A DNA stretch of 27,458 nt from Candidatus Portnoyibacteriota bacterium (GTDB lineage: Bacteria; Patescibacteriota; Minisyncoccia; Portnoybacterales; GWB1-42-6). Where the stretch lies: contig JAQUNU010000003.1 of NCBI GenBank assembly GCA_028717445.1, forward strand, positions 1 through 27,458. Direction: 5' to 3'. A model generated the notes under the pieces. The model ran no database searches, was not told the DNA's origin, and saw nothing but the letters and a program-made list of their open reading frames with translations. Positions 1 to 6,101 of this stretch are shown here, one piece after another; within the stretch, counting starts at the first letter, position 1, and every line of letters begins with the position of its first letter. The position numbers and the translations under genes are program-made.

Positions 1-43
1 CAGAAAAATAACCAAAAGACTGCTTTTAAAAAATTTCGGAATA

Positions 44-796
44 CTATTTTTTACTGACGCTTTTGATCGCCTCAATAATGGTATTCACGACTATCTTGTT
101 GCCCGAGGCCGCGTCGTCGTTGGCCGGGATGGGATAATCAATGACAGCCGGATTAGTGTTGCTGTCGCAGATGCCGATGATCGGCACTCTGGTTTTTTTG
201 GCTTCACGCACAGCGATATCGTCCTCAATGATATCGGCCACAAAAACGGCTTTTGGAAGCTTGACCAAGTTTTTTATTCCTTCAAAGTGCTTTATCAGTT
301 CATCCAGTTCTTTCTTGAAATTAAGCTGTTCCTTTTTAGTGTATTTTCCCATTTCGCCCGAAGCGAAATCGTTTTCAAGCTTTTTGTAATAATCAAGGCG
401 TTTGCTGATGGTTTTAAAATTCGTCAAAGTTCCGCCCAGCCAACGGTTAGAAACATAGGGCATCCCGGCCTCGATCGCTCCCTGCTTAACTATCTCTTTA
501 GCTGCCGGCTTAGTTCCGACAAAAAGAATAGTTTCGCCTTTCTGGGCCAGCTCCGCGGCGAATTCCGCAGCGCTTTTTAAAGCCAAGATGGTTTTTTCCA
601 GATCAAAAACATGGATGGCGTTTTTCACGCCAAAGATATATTTCTTCATTTTTGGATTCCACCGGGATGTCCGATGGCCAAAATGCGCCCCCGCCTCAAG
701 CATCTGCTCGGGCGTTGGCAAATTAACAACGACCTCCTGCGTAGTTAAAGATTCATCCATTGCTGGAGTTGTTTGACTGTTTGTTTGTTTTTCCAT
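44..796 (-). CDS. rpsB: 30S ribosomal protein S2
   Basis: S2 is a structural protein of the small ribosomal subunit and binds late in assembly near S1 and the mRNA exit. The product is 250 aa. After a Thr/Gln-rich N-terminus it shows the S2 core: EQMLEAGAHFGHRTSRWNP, then KYIFGVKNAIHVFDLEKT, ILFVGTKPAAKE and RWLGGTLTNF, ending with PIIGICDSNTNP and the DYPIPANDDA loop. These are classic family signatures at normal length. The frame stays open 12 codons upstream to 832. I chose ATG 796 because a -10 box (804-809) ends 7 nt before it, so the upstream codons would not be transcribed. There is no Shine-Dalgarno, which fits a leaderless message. The usual partner tsf would lie beyond the window start and cannot be seen. 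Confidence 0.97.
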   Translation of the reverse strand: MEKQTNSQTTPAMDESLTTQEVVVNLPTPEQMLEAGAHFGHRTSRWNPKMKKYIFGVKNAIHVFDLEKTILALKSAAEFAAELAQKGETILFVGTKPAAKEIVKQGAIEAGMPYVSNRWLGGTLTNFKTISKRLDYYKKLENDFASGEMGKYTKKEQLNFKKELDELIKHFEGIKNLVKLPKAVFVADIIEDDIAVREAKKTRVPIIGICDSNTNPAVIDYPIPANDDAASGNKIVVNTIIEAIKSVSKK

Positions 797-803
797 ATGC
801 GCT

Positions 804-832
804 AGTATAAACCAAAATAAAAAATAAATCAA
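804..832 (-). promoter_or_regulatory. rpsB promoter, probably leaderless
   Basis: On the minus strand TTGATT (827-832) and TATACT (804-809) are separated by 17 nt. Only 7 nt lie between the -10 box and the rpsB ATG, so transcription should start at or within 1-2 nt of the start codon. Confidence 0.7.
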
Positions 833-867
833 CAGCCCCTTAAGGCCGCCTCTGTCAAACGGAAAAT

Positions 868-896
868 GAAAAAGAGGAGGGCATTTGTCCTCCTCT
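868..896 (-). terminator. Intrinsic terminator of the 954-1134 transcript
   Basis: Read on the minus strand, an 8-bp stem AGAGGAGG/CCTCCTCT (873-880 with 889-896) is followed by TTTTTC. It ends the short transcript that starts near 1134 and separates it from the rpsB promoter. Confidence 0.75.
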
Positions 897-953
897 CTCT
901 TTATTCACCTTACCGATTGCTAAAGTAACGCGGCTTACTTGGCTTTTCTTTTT

Positions 954-1013
954 TTATGCCTTTCCGACCATCATGAGATACAGAATCCTGACAATCATGC
1001 GAAATGAGCTCAT
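954..1013 (-). CDS. Possible 19-aa small protein
   Basis: The ORF reads MSSFRMIVRILYLMMVGKA. It is hydrophobic and basic with four Met, so it could insert in a membrane or be a leader peptide. What supports translation is the context: AAGGAGG at 1025-1031 (11 nt upstream) and GGAG at 1019-1022 (5 nt upstream), within a unit with its own promoter and terminator. No family is recognised. The ORF is too short for codon statistics, so it could also be chance within a non-coding RNA. Confidence 0.35.
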   Translation of the reverse strand: MSSFRMIVRILYLMMVGKA

Positions 1014-1140
1014 ATATTCTCCATCCTCCTTGCTAAGAACTTCTGCCGGACATAGAGATGGGGTAAAAAGTGATCACACCCCTCCCCATCTCAATATCTG
1101 CCAGACAAGCCGAAAATAAGATTAAAACCTCATATATAAT

Positions 1141-1169
1141 AGTATATCATATATTAAAACTTATGTCAA
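1141..1169 (-). promoter_or_regulatory. Strong sigma70-type promoter of the small transcript
   Basis: Minus strand TTGACA (1164-1169) matches the -35 consensus exactly. After 17 nt comes TATACT (1141-1146). This is the best-matching promoter in the window. The predicted start is near 1134. Confidence 0.75.
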
Positions 1170-1247
1170 TAGATGCAACGAAATTAACTTCTTATGATAT
1201 CTTCTAGTATTTAAATAGTTCTTATCGCCAAAAGAAAGGAGGTGGTG

Positions 1248-1571
1248 ATGCAATCTCGGCCAAAGGTTAAATTCCAGCGCAAAGGAGGACAACGTGCTAC
1301 GAAACAGGGCAAGACCATGGCCGCCAACGACAACCAAGCTTATGGTTTCCAGGATATGGCGCTCTATAATGCGTCCAATGGCGCCAATTCCATCTTTCTG
1401 CGGCCGGCAAACGATTGGGAGATCAACCTATCCCCGATTTCTGCGGCCTCCACTCTTTATAATACCCGCGACACCTCAATAATCCGGACTGAAAAAGTAA
1501 CGATGACGGCTCAAAAATCAGGCGCCCCTTGGCGCGTGGCCCAGCCGAATTGTTATCCTTTGCGGCTTTAG
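1248..1571 (+). CDS. Hypothetical protein, 107 aa
   Basis: I do not recognise this protein. It begins with a basic stretch (MQSRPKVKFQRKGGQRATKQ), then turns polar and rich in Asn, Ser and Ala. It shows no signal peptide, membrane segment or cysteine motif and ends PNCYPLRL. Translation is well supported. AAAGGAGG (1235-1242) sits 5 nt before ATG 1248, and a perfect hairpin terminator follows 26 nt after the stop. Two in-frame GTG codons lie just upstream at 1242 and 1245, but they overlap or abut the ribosome-binding site. It is monocistronic and divergent from the small transcript at 868-1134. The function is unknown and it may be lineage-specific. Confidence 0.65.
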   Translation: MQSRPKVKFQRKGGQRATKQGKTMAANDNQAYGFQDMALYNASNGANSIFLRPANDWEINLSPISAASTLYNTRDTSIIRTEKVTMTAQKSGAPWRVAQPNCYPLRL

Positions 1572-1596
1572 TCCTTTTTTGACCCGAACGACATGT

Positions 1597-1633
1597 GCGC
1601 CCGTCTTAGGCCTAAGACGGGCGCCTTCTTTTT
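1597..1633 (+). terminator. Intrinsic terminator, perfect palindrome
   Basis: A fully palindromic 28-nt sequence (1597-1624, arms GCGCCCGTCTTA...) is followed by CTTCTTTTT. It ends the 1248-1571 gene just before the rpmE promoter. Confidence 0.85.
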
Positions 1634-1639
1634 CTGCTC

Positions 1640-1668
1640 TTGCAAAAAACTTACTTTTTTGTTAACAT
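1640..1668 (+). promoter_or_regulatory. rpmE-prfA promoter
   Basis: TTGCAA (1640-1645), 17 nt, then TAACAT (1663-1668). The -10 ends 9 nt before the rpmE ATG, so the message should have a leader of 0-3 nt. Confidence 0.5.
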
Positions 1669-1677
1669 AATGACATT

Positions 1678-1908
1678 ATGAAAAAAGATATCCATCCTCA
1701 ATACTATTCAGACGCGGTCACCAAATGCGCCTGCGGCAATATTATGAAAGTCGGCTCGACCAAAAAAGAAATTCAGGTCGAAATTTGCTCTGCCTGCCAC
1801 CCTTTTTACACCGGCAAAGAAAAACTGATTGACACGGCCGGACGGGTTGATCGTTTCAAGAAAATGGTTGAAAAAGGCAAAGCGATGAAAAAAAACAAAA
1901 AGAAATAA
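1678..1908 (+). CDS. rpmE: 50S ribosomal protein L31, zinc type
   Basis: L31 is a small protein of the large subunit that helps bridge the two subunits. The 76-aa product opens with the diagnostic MKKDIHPQYYSDAVTKCACGN. It keeps all four zinc-ligand cysteines of the C+ form (CAC near residues 17-19 and CSAC near residues 37-40), followed by the hallmark HPFYTGKEKLIDTAGRVDRF. The tail is Lys-rich (KGKAMKKNKKK). There is no Shine-Dalgarno, and the promoter sits directly upstream, so it is probably leaderless. prfA starts 2 nt after its stop, so the two are cotranscribed and probably translationally coupled. rpmE-prfA is a common bacterial pairing. Confidence 0.96.
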   Translation: MKKDIHPQYYSDAVTKCACGNIMKVGSTKKEIQVEICSACHPFYTGKEKLIDTAGRVDRFKKMVEKGKAMKKNKKK

Positions 1909-1909
1909 T

Positions 1910-2650
1910 ATGGAAGCGGCGCCAAAAGGCATCATTATTGAAATTCGGGCCGGAACGGGCGGCGAAGAAGCCGCTCTTTTTGCGTCAGATCTATACCGGA
2001 TGTATTCCCGATTCATCCAACAGAAGGGCTGGCCCATGACGGTCATTGATTCAAGCCCAACGACTCTGGGCGGCTTGAAAGAAATTACGCTGGAAATAGA
2101 AAAACCCGAAGCCTACGAGATTTTTAAAATGGAAGGCGGAGTCCACCGCGTCCAAAGGATTCCGAAAACCGAAAAAAGCGGTCGGGTTCACACTTCAACC
2201 ATCACGGTGGCGGCTTTGCCCAAAGTTGAAAATTCCGAAGTCAGGATCAATCCGGCCGACCTAAAAATAGACACCGCGCGTTCTTCCGGCCCAGGCGGCC
2301 AGAATGTCAATAAAGTTGAAACCGCGGTCCGGATCACGCACATCCCGAGCGGCCTCGTCGTTTTCTGCCAGACCCAGCGCTCGCAATCCCAAAACAAAGA
2401 AAAGGCAATGGAACTTTTAAAGTCAAAGCTCTATGAGATGGAGCAAAACCGACAAAATTCCGAGATCAGCCAGCAGCGCCGGGAGCAGACCCGGGGCGCG
2501 GAACGCTCTGAAAAAATAAGAACCTATAATTTCCCCCAAAATCGCATCACCGACCACCGCATCGGCAAGTCATGGCAAAATTTGCAGGAAATCATGGAAG
2601 GAAAGATGGAACCGATATTTAAGGCCTTAAGCCGGGCGGAAAATAAATAA
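1910..2650 (+). CDS. prfA: Peptide chain release factor 1, lacking domain 1
   Basis: RF1 recognises UAA/UAG in the ribosomal A site and triggers release of the finished protein. The 246-aa product carries the catalytic GGQ at residues 129-131 (SSGPGGQNVNKVET). It has a PxT-type codon-recognition tripeptide (PKT, residues 85-87, within HRVQRIPKTEKSGRVHTS), as in RF1; RF2 carries SPF there. It is about 110 residues shorter than the usual RF1. The missing part is the N-terminal helical domain 1, since the protein starts at the GxxIEIRAGTGGEEA segment of domain 2. No upstream remnant exists: the region before ATG 1910 is the end of rpmE. The truncation therefore looks real and not a frameshift. 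The start has no good Shine-Dalgarno and probably depends on rpmE translation. Confidence 0.93.
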   Translation: MEAAPKGIIIEIRAGTGGEEAALFASDLYRMYSRFIQQKGWPMTVIDSSPTTLGGLKEITLEIEKPEAYEIFKMEGGVHRVQRIPKTEKSGRVHTSTITVAALPKVENSEVRINPADLKIDTARSSGPGGQNVNKVETAVRITHIPSGLVVFCQTQRSQSQNKEKAMELLKSKLYEMEQNRQNSEISQQRREQTRGAERSEKIRTYNFPQNRITDHRIGKSWQNLQEIMEGKMEPIFKALSRAENK

Positions 2651-2676
2651 AGATCTTTTCCCGCCTAAAGAAAATC

Positions 2677-2704
2677 CGCGCGCGCCAGACGCGCGTTTTT
2701 TTTT
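2677..2704 (+). terminator. Intrinsic terminator after prfA
   Basis: A GC-only stem (CGCGCG arms, 2677-2682 with 2690-2695) is followed by nine T. It ends the rpmE-prfA operon. Confidence 0.85.
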
Positions 2705-2726
2705 ATCGAGAGTGGAAAAATTCCGC

Positions 2727-2754
2727 TTGCTTTTTTCTCATAATCGAATAAAAT
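2727..2754 (+). promoter_or_regulatory. Promoter of the 2946 membrane-protein gene
   Basis: TTGCTT (2727-2732), 16 nt, then TAAAAT (2749-2754). The predicted start is near 2761, giving a leader of about 185 nt before ATG 2946. Confidence 0.5.
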
Positions 2755-2760
2755 AACTTA

Positions 2761-2945
2761 ATGGATTTAGTTTCAAAAAATGCTTTGAAGCTTTGAACTT
2801 TCCGGTTCTTTTAAAATTGGAGGTAAGGAGGAAACGCAAAGAACTAAAAATTAATCAACCAAAAAGCTTCCCTGCTATCAATTTCAAAGGGAAGCCAAAC
2901 GGCTGCTTTTTGGTTGATATCAGCGGCGAGAAAAAACTAGCAATT
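2761..2945 (+). promoter_or_regulatory. Long structured 5' leader of the 2946 gene
   Basis: The leader holds a 14-bp perfect stem (2854-2867 with 2905-2918). It encloses an 8-bp stem, GCTTCCCT (2866-2873) with AGGGAAGC (2888-2895). The two share the bases at 2866-2867, so they partly compete. Upstream, AAGGAGG (2826-2832) is a strong ribosome-binding sequence with no start codon after it, and an 11-codon ORF begins at 2761. The layout suggests a regulatory leader, but I cannot match it to a known riboswitch class. Confidence 0.35.
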
Positions 2946-3563
2946 ATGGAACAGTTAAAATCAGGATCAAACAATCCTTTGATGATGCCGGGGCCTAAAT
3001 TCGACGAGACTGGCTGGTGGGCGAAAATAAAGAATTTTCTCAAACAGAACAGCCAGAGCATCGCGCTTCTCGTTATCGGCGTGGCCATTATAACCGGCGG
3101 CATCTATCTTTATTCTAATTACCAGAAATCGAATCTCGCTTTGAATCCCGAAGAAGTCGCCCTGGAAGAGGAACAACAAGGAATCGTCAAGCCGGAACAG
3201 ATTAATATCGGCGAAAATCGCGAAAATCAGTCTCCAGCTGAAAAAGGCCAAGTCACGACGAATGGAAGCAGCGGCATCACGGTCAAAGCCGGAAAAGGCG
3301 CCGGAGTCACGCATCTGGGTAGAGCCGCCCTGAAACAATATCTAGTTTCCAATTCCGACATGGCCAAAGGCCTCACGTCAGAACATAAAATCTATATAGA
3401 AGATTATCTCAAAGATAAAACCAGCTCCGCTCCCCTTGCGATCGGCCAAGAAATGACATTCTCAAACGATCTCATTAAACAGGCAATCGATAGCTCAAAC
3501 GACTTAACGCAGAAGCAATTGGATAATCTTCACAAATATACATTACTCGTTCCTTCTTTATAA
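2946..3563 (+). CDS. Membrane-anchored protein with C-terminal LysM-like region
   Basis: This is a 205-aa single-pass membrane protein. Residues 1-36 are cytosolic and polar, and about residues 37-58 form one transmembrane helix (SIALLVIGVAIITGGIYLY). An acidic, Gln/Asn-rich linker of about 45 residues follows. The C-terminal part of roughly 95 residues starts GITVKAGKGAGVTHLGRAAL and contains HKIYIEDYLKD and MTFSNDLIKQAI. I associate this C-terminal module with uncharacterised Parcubacteria surface proteins. The opening resembles a LysM-type wall-binding repeat, but this is a resemblance only. Start choice: the frame is open to a TTG at 2793, but that part crosses the leader hairpins and has unlikely composition, so ATG 2946 is preferred. 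Confidence 0.65.
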   Translation: MEQLKSGSNNPLMMPGPKFDETGWWAKIKNFLKQNSQSIALLVIGVAIITGGIYLYSNYQKSNLALNPEEVALEEEQQGIVKPEQINIGENRENQSPAEKGQVTTNGSSGITVKAGKGAGVTHLGRAALKQYLVSNSDMAKGLTSEHKIYIEDYLKDKTSSAPLAIGQEMTFSNDLIKQAIDSSNDLTQKQLDNLHKYTLLVPSL

Positions 3564-3582
3564 GAATAAAAATTTTGATCAA

Positions 3583-3618
3583 TAAGCAAAAACCCCGCGT
3601 CCGCGGGGTTTTTGCTTA
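3583..3618. terminator. Bidirectional terminator between convergent genes
   Basis: A 17-bp near-perfect palindrome (3583-3599 with 3602-3618) has CCCCGCG at its core flanked by AAAAA and TTTTT. It can therefore terminate both the plus-strand 2946 gene and the minus-strand 3631 gene. Confidence 0.9.
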
Positions 3619-3630
3619 CTTAATTCAAAT

Positions 3631-4950
3631 TTATTTTGTGATGATATCCAGCTGTTCCTGGATAACGCTCGCGAGCTCCATAACCGAATCGCCATAAAAA
3701 CTATAAACCGATTTATTCCAGTTGCTCCCGGCAAAATAAACCATTGCCGCCTTCCATTCCGCGTCGGTCGTGCGTTGATCGGCGCCCGCCTTAGCCAATT
3801 TTAAAGCCGCGGCCGTAAATGCGTCATTGATATCCCAAGGAGAAGGCGGATTATGGCCAGTTAGACGCGCGATCTCGTCTTTATAAGAAAGCCAGGTCGC
3901 GGGCAAAAATTGCGCCGGCCCCATCGCTCCGCCCCAACCATAAGACGGCTTCCGCGAAACGGACATTTTGTCTGGGTCAAGATTCAGTTCATCGCATATC
4001 TGCATAAAAGCCGGCTGATCGCGCTTGTGCATGTCCTTGCGCCAAGTCCCTGTGCCGACATTCGTTCCCCAGCTTGTTTCTTTTTTTAGAACCGCGAGCA
4101 AAAAGGCCGGACGGACGCCCGTTCTTTGAGCCGCGTATTTTGCATGATTATAAGCGTCTTCCAAGGTCATTGAAAGACCGACTCCTTCCAAAAGATACAT
4201 CTGCTGCTTAATTTGCGTGGCATCACTTTTGGCTTTTTGCAACAACTTCTGGAACGCGCTTTCTTCCCCCTTGGTCTGAGCCAAAAGGTTCTTTTTTTCG
4301 TTCTTCTGCACGCTCAAGGATCCCGCCTGGACAACCTGCAGGGCCTTCAGCTCTAATTCTTCATTCTTTTTTTGCGCCAATTCTTCTTTTTGTCCTTCCA
4401 GATCCACTTTTATTTCTTTGATTTCCGCGATCGTTTCTTGAGTTTGCTTTTGGACGGTTTCAAGAGCCGAAAGCTCGCTAAAAATATCGGAGAGTTTTTC
4501 CTGACTGAAGATCAACTGGATCATGCTGCTTTCATCAAATTCATGAATATTGCGCAAATAGCTGGCTAAAAGCTCTTTCTCGCGCTGCATTTTTCCTTCT
4601 TGATTGCCGATCTCTTTCGTTTTTTCATCGATGGCGATTTGGGTCTGCTGGATCGTCAGTTCCGTCTGTCTGATCTGAAGCTCCGATTGTTTAATCTTAT
4701 TTTCCAGCATCTGGATCTCGCGGTTAAAGGTCTTTGCCTGCGACTGCGATTCAGAAATTTTGGAACGGTAATCATTTATCTGCGCTTCGATCTGGCTTAA
4801 TTCCGACTGCAAACTGTTCTTCAATTCCTCGGAAGTGGCAGAGGCAAAAAAAGACCACTCAACTAACGCAAGGAAAAATAAAATCAAAAAGGAACAAAAA
4901 ACCGCCAAAAAACGCGTGACTGCGGATAATTTGACGGTCTGGCTATTCAT
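3631..4950 (-). CDS. Secreted coiled-coil lytic transglycosylase-like murein hydrolase
   Basis: The 439-aa protein probably acts on peptidoglycan outside the membrane. Residues about 12-38 form a hydrophobic signal/anchor ending FFASATSEE. Residues about 40-260 are a long Gln/Glu/Lys coiled coil in two helices, as in PcsB/FtsEX-type hydrolase regulators. The C-terminal part (about 275-439) looks like an SLT/MltB-type transglycosylase: LLAVLKKETSWGTNVGTG with the presumed catalytic Glu at residue 291, then YGWGGAMGPAQFLPATW and AALKLAKAGAD. The family cleaves the MurNAc-GlcNAc bond. Joining a PcsB-like coiled coil to a transglycosylase rather than an endopeptidase suggests a divisome-controlled hydrolase; that is inference. 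It lies 40 nt downstream of rplY on the same strand and ends at the bidirectional terminator. Confidence 0.85.
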   Translation of the reverse strand: MNSQTVKLSAVTRFLAVFCSFLILFFLALVEWSFFASATSEELKNSLQSELSQIEAQINDYRSKISESQSQAKTFNREIQMLENKIKQSELQIRQTELTIQQTQIAIDEKTKEIGNQEGKMQREKELLASYLRNIHEFDESSMIQLIFSQEKLSDIFSELSALETVQKQTQETIAEIKEIKVDLEGQKEELAQKKNEELELKALQVVQAGSLSVQKNEKKNLLAQTKGEESAFQKLLQKAKSDATQIKQQMYLLEGVGLSMTLEDAYNHAKYAAQRTGVRPAFLLAVLKKETSWGTNVGTGTWRKDMHKRDQPAFMQICDELNLDPDKMSVSRKPSYGWGGAMGPAQFLPATWLSYKDEIARLTGHNPPSPWDINDAFTAAALKLAKAGADQRTTDAEWKAAMVYFAGSNWNKSVYSFYGDSVMELASVIQEQLDIITK

Positions 4951-4990
4951 TTATGCTCGAAATTATTTTTTTAAATCTTTTCCAAGAAAG

Positions 4991-5674
4991 CTATTTTTTT
5001 TCTTCCGGTATCGCTGTTTCTTCAGCCGCTTCAGCCGCTTCAGCCGCTTTTTCTTCCTCGCCAACAACCTTGACCTCTTCAATAGGCGCTTCTATTTTTT
5101 CTTCAAGAGCGGCCAGCTCTTCTTCGGACCTGGGCTGACTGACCGAGGCCACGATCTCTTCCGGCTCAACTAAAATTTTGACGCTTCCCGAAATTTTCAA
5201 ATCCTTAATGCAAATATGATCTTCGAAAGTGACTAGCCTGGAAATATCAGCTTCAATATGGTGGGGCAAATCGGCAGGCAAAGCTTCGACTTCCACTTCC
5301 TGAATGCTCTTGACCAAAATTCCACCCTCGGATTTGACGGCTGGCGACTCTCCGATAAAGACCAAAGGCACCTGCGCCTGAATCTTTTCGTCCATTTTAA
5401 CTTCGTAAAAATCAACATGGAGCGGCTTATCCGTCAAAGGATCGTATTGCGCGCCATGGACAAGGACGGTCTTCTTGGCGCCGTCCAAATTCAAAACCAA
5501 CAAAGTCGACTCTCCGGCTTGCTGATAAAGCTTGACGAAATCTTTTTCCGAAACGGCGATAGGCCGGGAATCGATGCCATGGCCGTAGACTACGCCAGGC
5601 AAGAAACCTTCCTTTCTTATCTTATCAAGCCCGCTCCCTATTTCTTTTCTAAGATTTGCTTTGATTTCCAACAT
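4991..5674 (-). CDS. rplY: 50S ribosomal protein L25, CTC/TL5 form
   Basis: L25 binds 5S rRNA in the large subunit. The 227-aa product has the N-terminal L25 domain (LEIKANLRKEIGSG, LPGVVYGHGID, then DPLTDKPLHVDFYEV). It also has the C-terminal TL5 beta domain (KIQAQVPLVFIGESPAVKSE, PADLPHHIEADIS). It ends in an acidic Ala/Glu tail partly encoded by three tandem 9-bp units (5023-5049). The frame is open to 5764, but L25 proteins start right at the MLEIKA position, so ATG 5674 is chosen. The upstream codons would lie across the promoter (5733-5761). The gene appears to be first in a unit with the 3631 hydrolase. Confidence 0.94.
   Translation of the reverse strand: MLEIKANLRKEIGSGLDKIRKEGFLPGVVYGHGIDSRPIAVSEKDFVKLYQQAGESTLLVLNLDGAKKTVLVHGAQYDPLTDKPLHVDFYEVKMDEKIQAQVPLVFIGESPAVKSEGGILVKSIQEVEVEALPADLPHHIEADISRLVTFEDHICIKDLKISGSVKILVEPEEIVASVSQPRSEEELAALEEKIEAPIEEVKVVGEEEKAAEAAEAAEETAIPEEKK
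5023..5049 (-). repeat. Three tandem 9-bp units in the rplY tail
   Basis: CAGCCGCTT (plus strand) is repeated three times without change and encodes the AAEAAEAAE tract. It is a site of possible length variation by slippage. Confidence 0.85.
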
Positions 5675-5732
5675 AAGACAATCAGAAAACTTCCATAACA
5701 GGAAGTCAAAATTTAAATTATTTCCGACTTTA

Positions 5733-5761
5733 AGATTAGCACAAACTTTCAAAAAAGGCAA
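5733..5761 (-). promoter_or_regulatory. rplY promoter with extended -10
   Basis: Minus strand TTGCCT (5756-5761), 17 nt, then TAATCT (5733-5738), preceded by TG. The leader of about 52 nt contains a small hairpin ACTTCC/GGAAGT (5689-5706). Confidence 0.5.
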
Positions 5762-5795
5762 CAATCAAAGTTTTTCAATCAAAAAAATCGCCCCT

Positions 5796-6005
5796 TTATT
5801 CAATTTTTATCACCTGCACCGGACAAACCTCGGCCGCTTCTTTGGCGCAATCCTCGCCGCACTCTCCGACTTCATTCCCCTGCCCGTCTTTTTGGGAATT
5901 TAAAAGACTTGATTTTCCGTCTTCGACCATTTTAAAACATTTTGGACAAACGGCCGCGCAAGAACCGCAACCGATGCATTTCTCTCTTTCCAATATAATT
6001 TTCAT
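5796..6005 (-). CDS. Small [4Fe-4S] ferredoxin
   Basis: This 69-aa soluble electron carrier starts MKIILEREKCIGCGSCAAVC. The CxxCxxC...CP pattern (Cys about 10, 13, 16) and a second CP near the C-terminus (EVCPVQVI) fit the single-cluster ferredoxin family. Four more Cys lie between (VCPK, CF, CGEDC), so a second cluster or a disulfide is possible. The frame is open to 6038, but ATG 6005 begins right at the conserved ferredoxin start with a G-rich TGGGGTT upstream. The redox partner is not evident; the neighbouring 2-hydroxyacid dehydrogenase uses NAD(P)H and needs no ferredoxin. Confidence 0.9.
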   Translation of the reverse strand: MKIILEREKCIGCGSCAAVCPKCFKMVEDGKSSLLNSQKDGQGNEVGECGEDCAKEAAEVCPVQVIKIE

Positions 6006-6101
6006 AACCCCAGAAATCCGAATAACCCGATCCGCCAATTAACGGATATTTAAATTATCCGAATTCGAATTTATTATTGATTTATTTTTTCGATTTTTGA
6101 A

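Larger units (their letters stand above)
868..1134 (-). ncRNA. Candidate short structured transcript (about 267 nt)
   Basis: A near-consensus promoter (1141-1169) and a clean intrinsic terminator (868-896) delimit a short transcription unit. Its 5' half holds a 9-bp perfect stem, GAGATGGGG (plus coordinates 1091-1099) with CCCCATCTC (1058-1066), enclosing a GTGATCAC palindrome. After that comes a strong ribosome-binding sequence and a 19-codon ORF (954-1013). It could be a small mRNA with a structured leader or a regulatory RNA. I could not match it to tmRNA, SRP RNA or RNase P RNA. Its identity is unknown. Confidence 0.45.

Noticed and set aside
868..1134. Identity as tmRNA, SRP RNA or RNase P RNA
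   Set aside because: None of the diagnostic motifs (tRNA-like ends with a tag ORF, the SRP GNAR/asymmetric loop, the RNase P core sequences) could be seen.
2826..2850. Possible c-di-GMP-I riboswitch because of ACGCAAAG at 2834-2841
   Set aside because: The other conserved parts (GGCAAACC, the GAAA tetraloop and receptor, the paired flanks) are not found.
2793..2945. N-terminal extension of the 2946 gene from a TTG codon
   Set aside because: It translates the leader hairpins, gives a basic low-quality sequence and has no ribosome-binding site; ATG 2946 is better.
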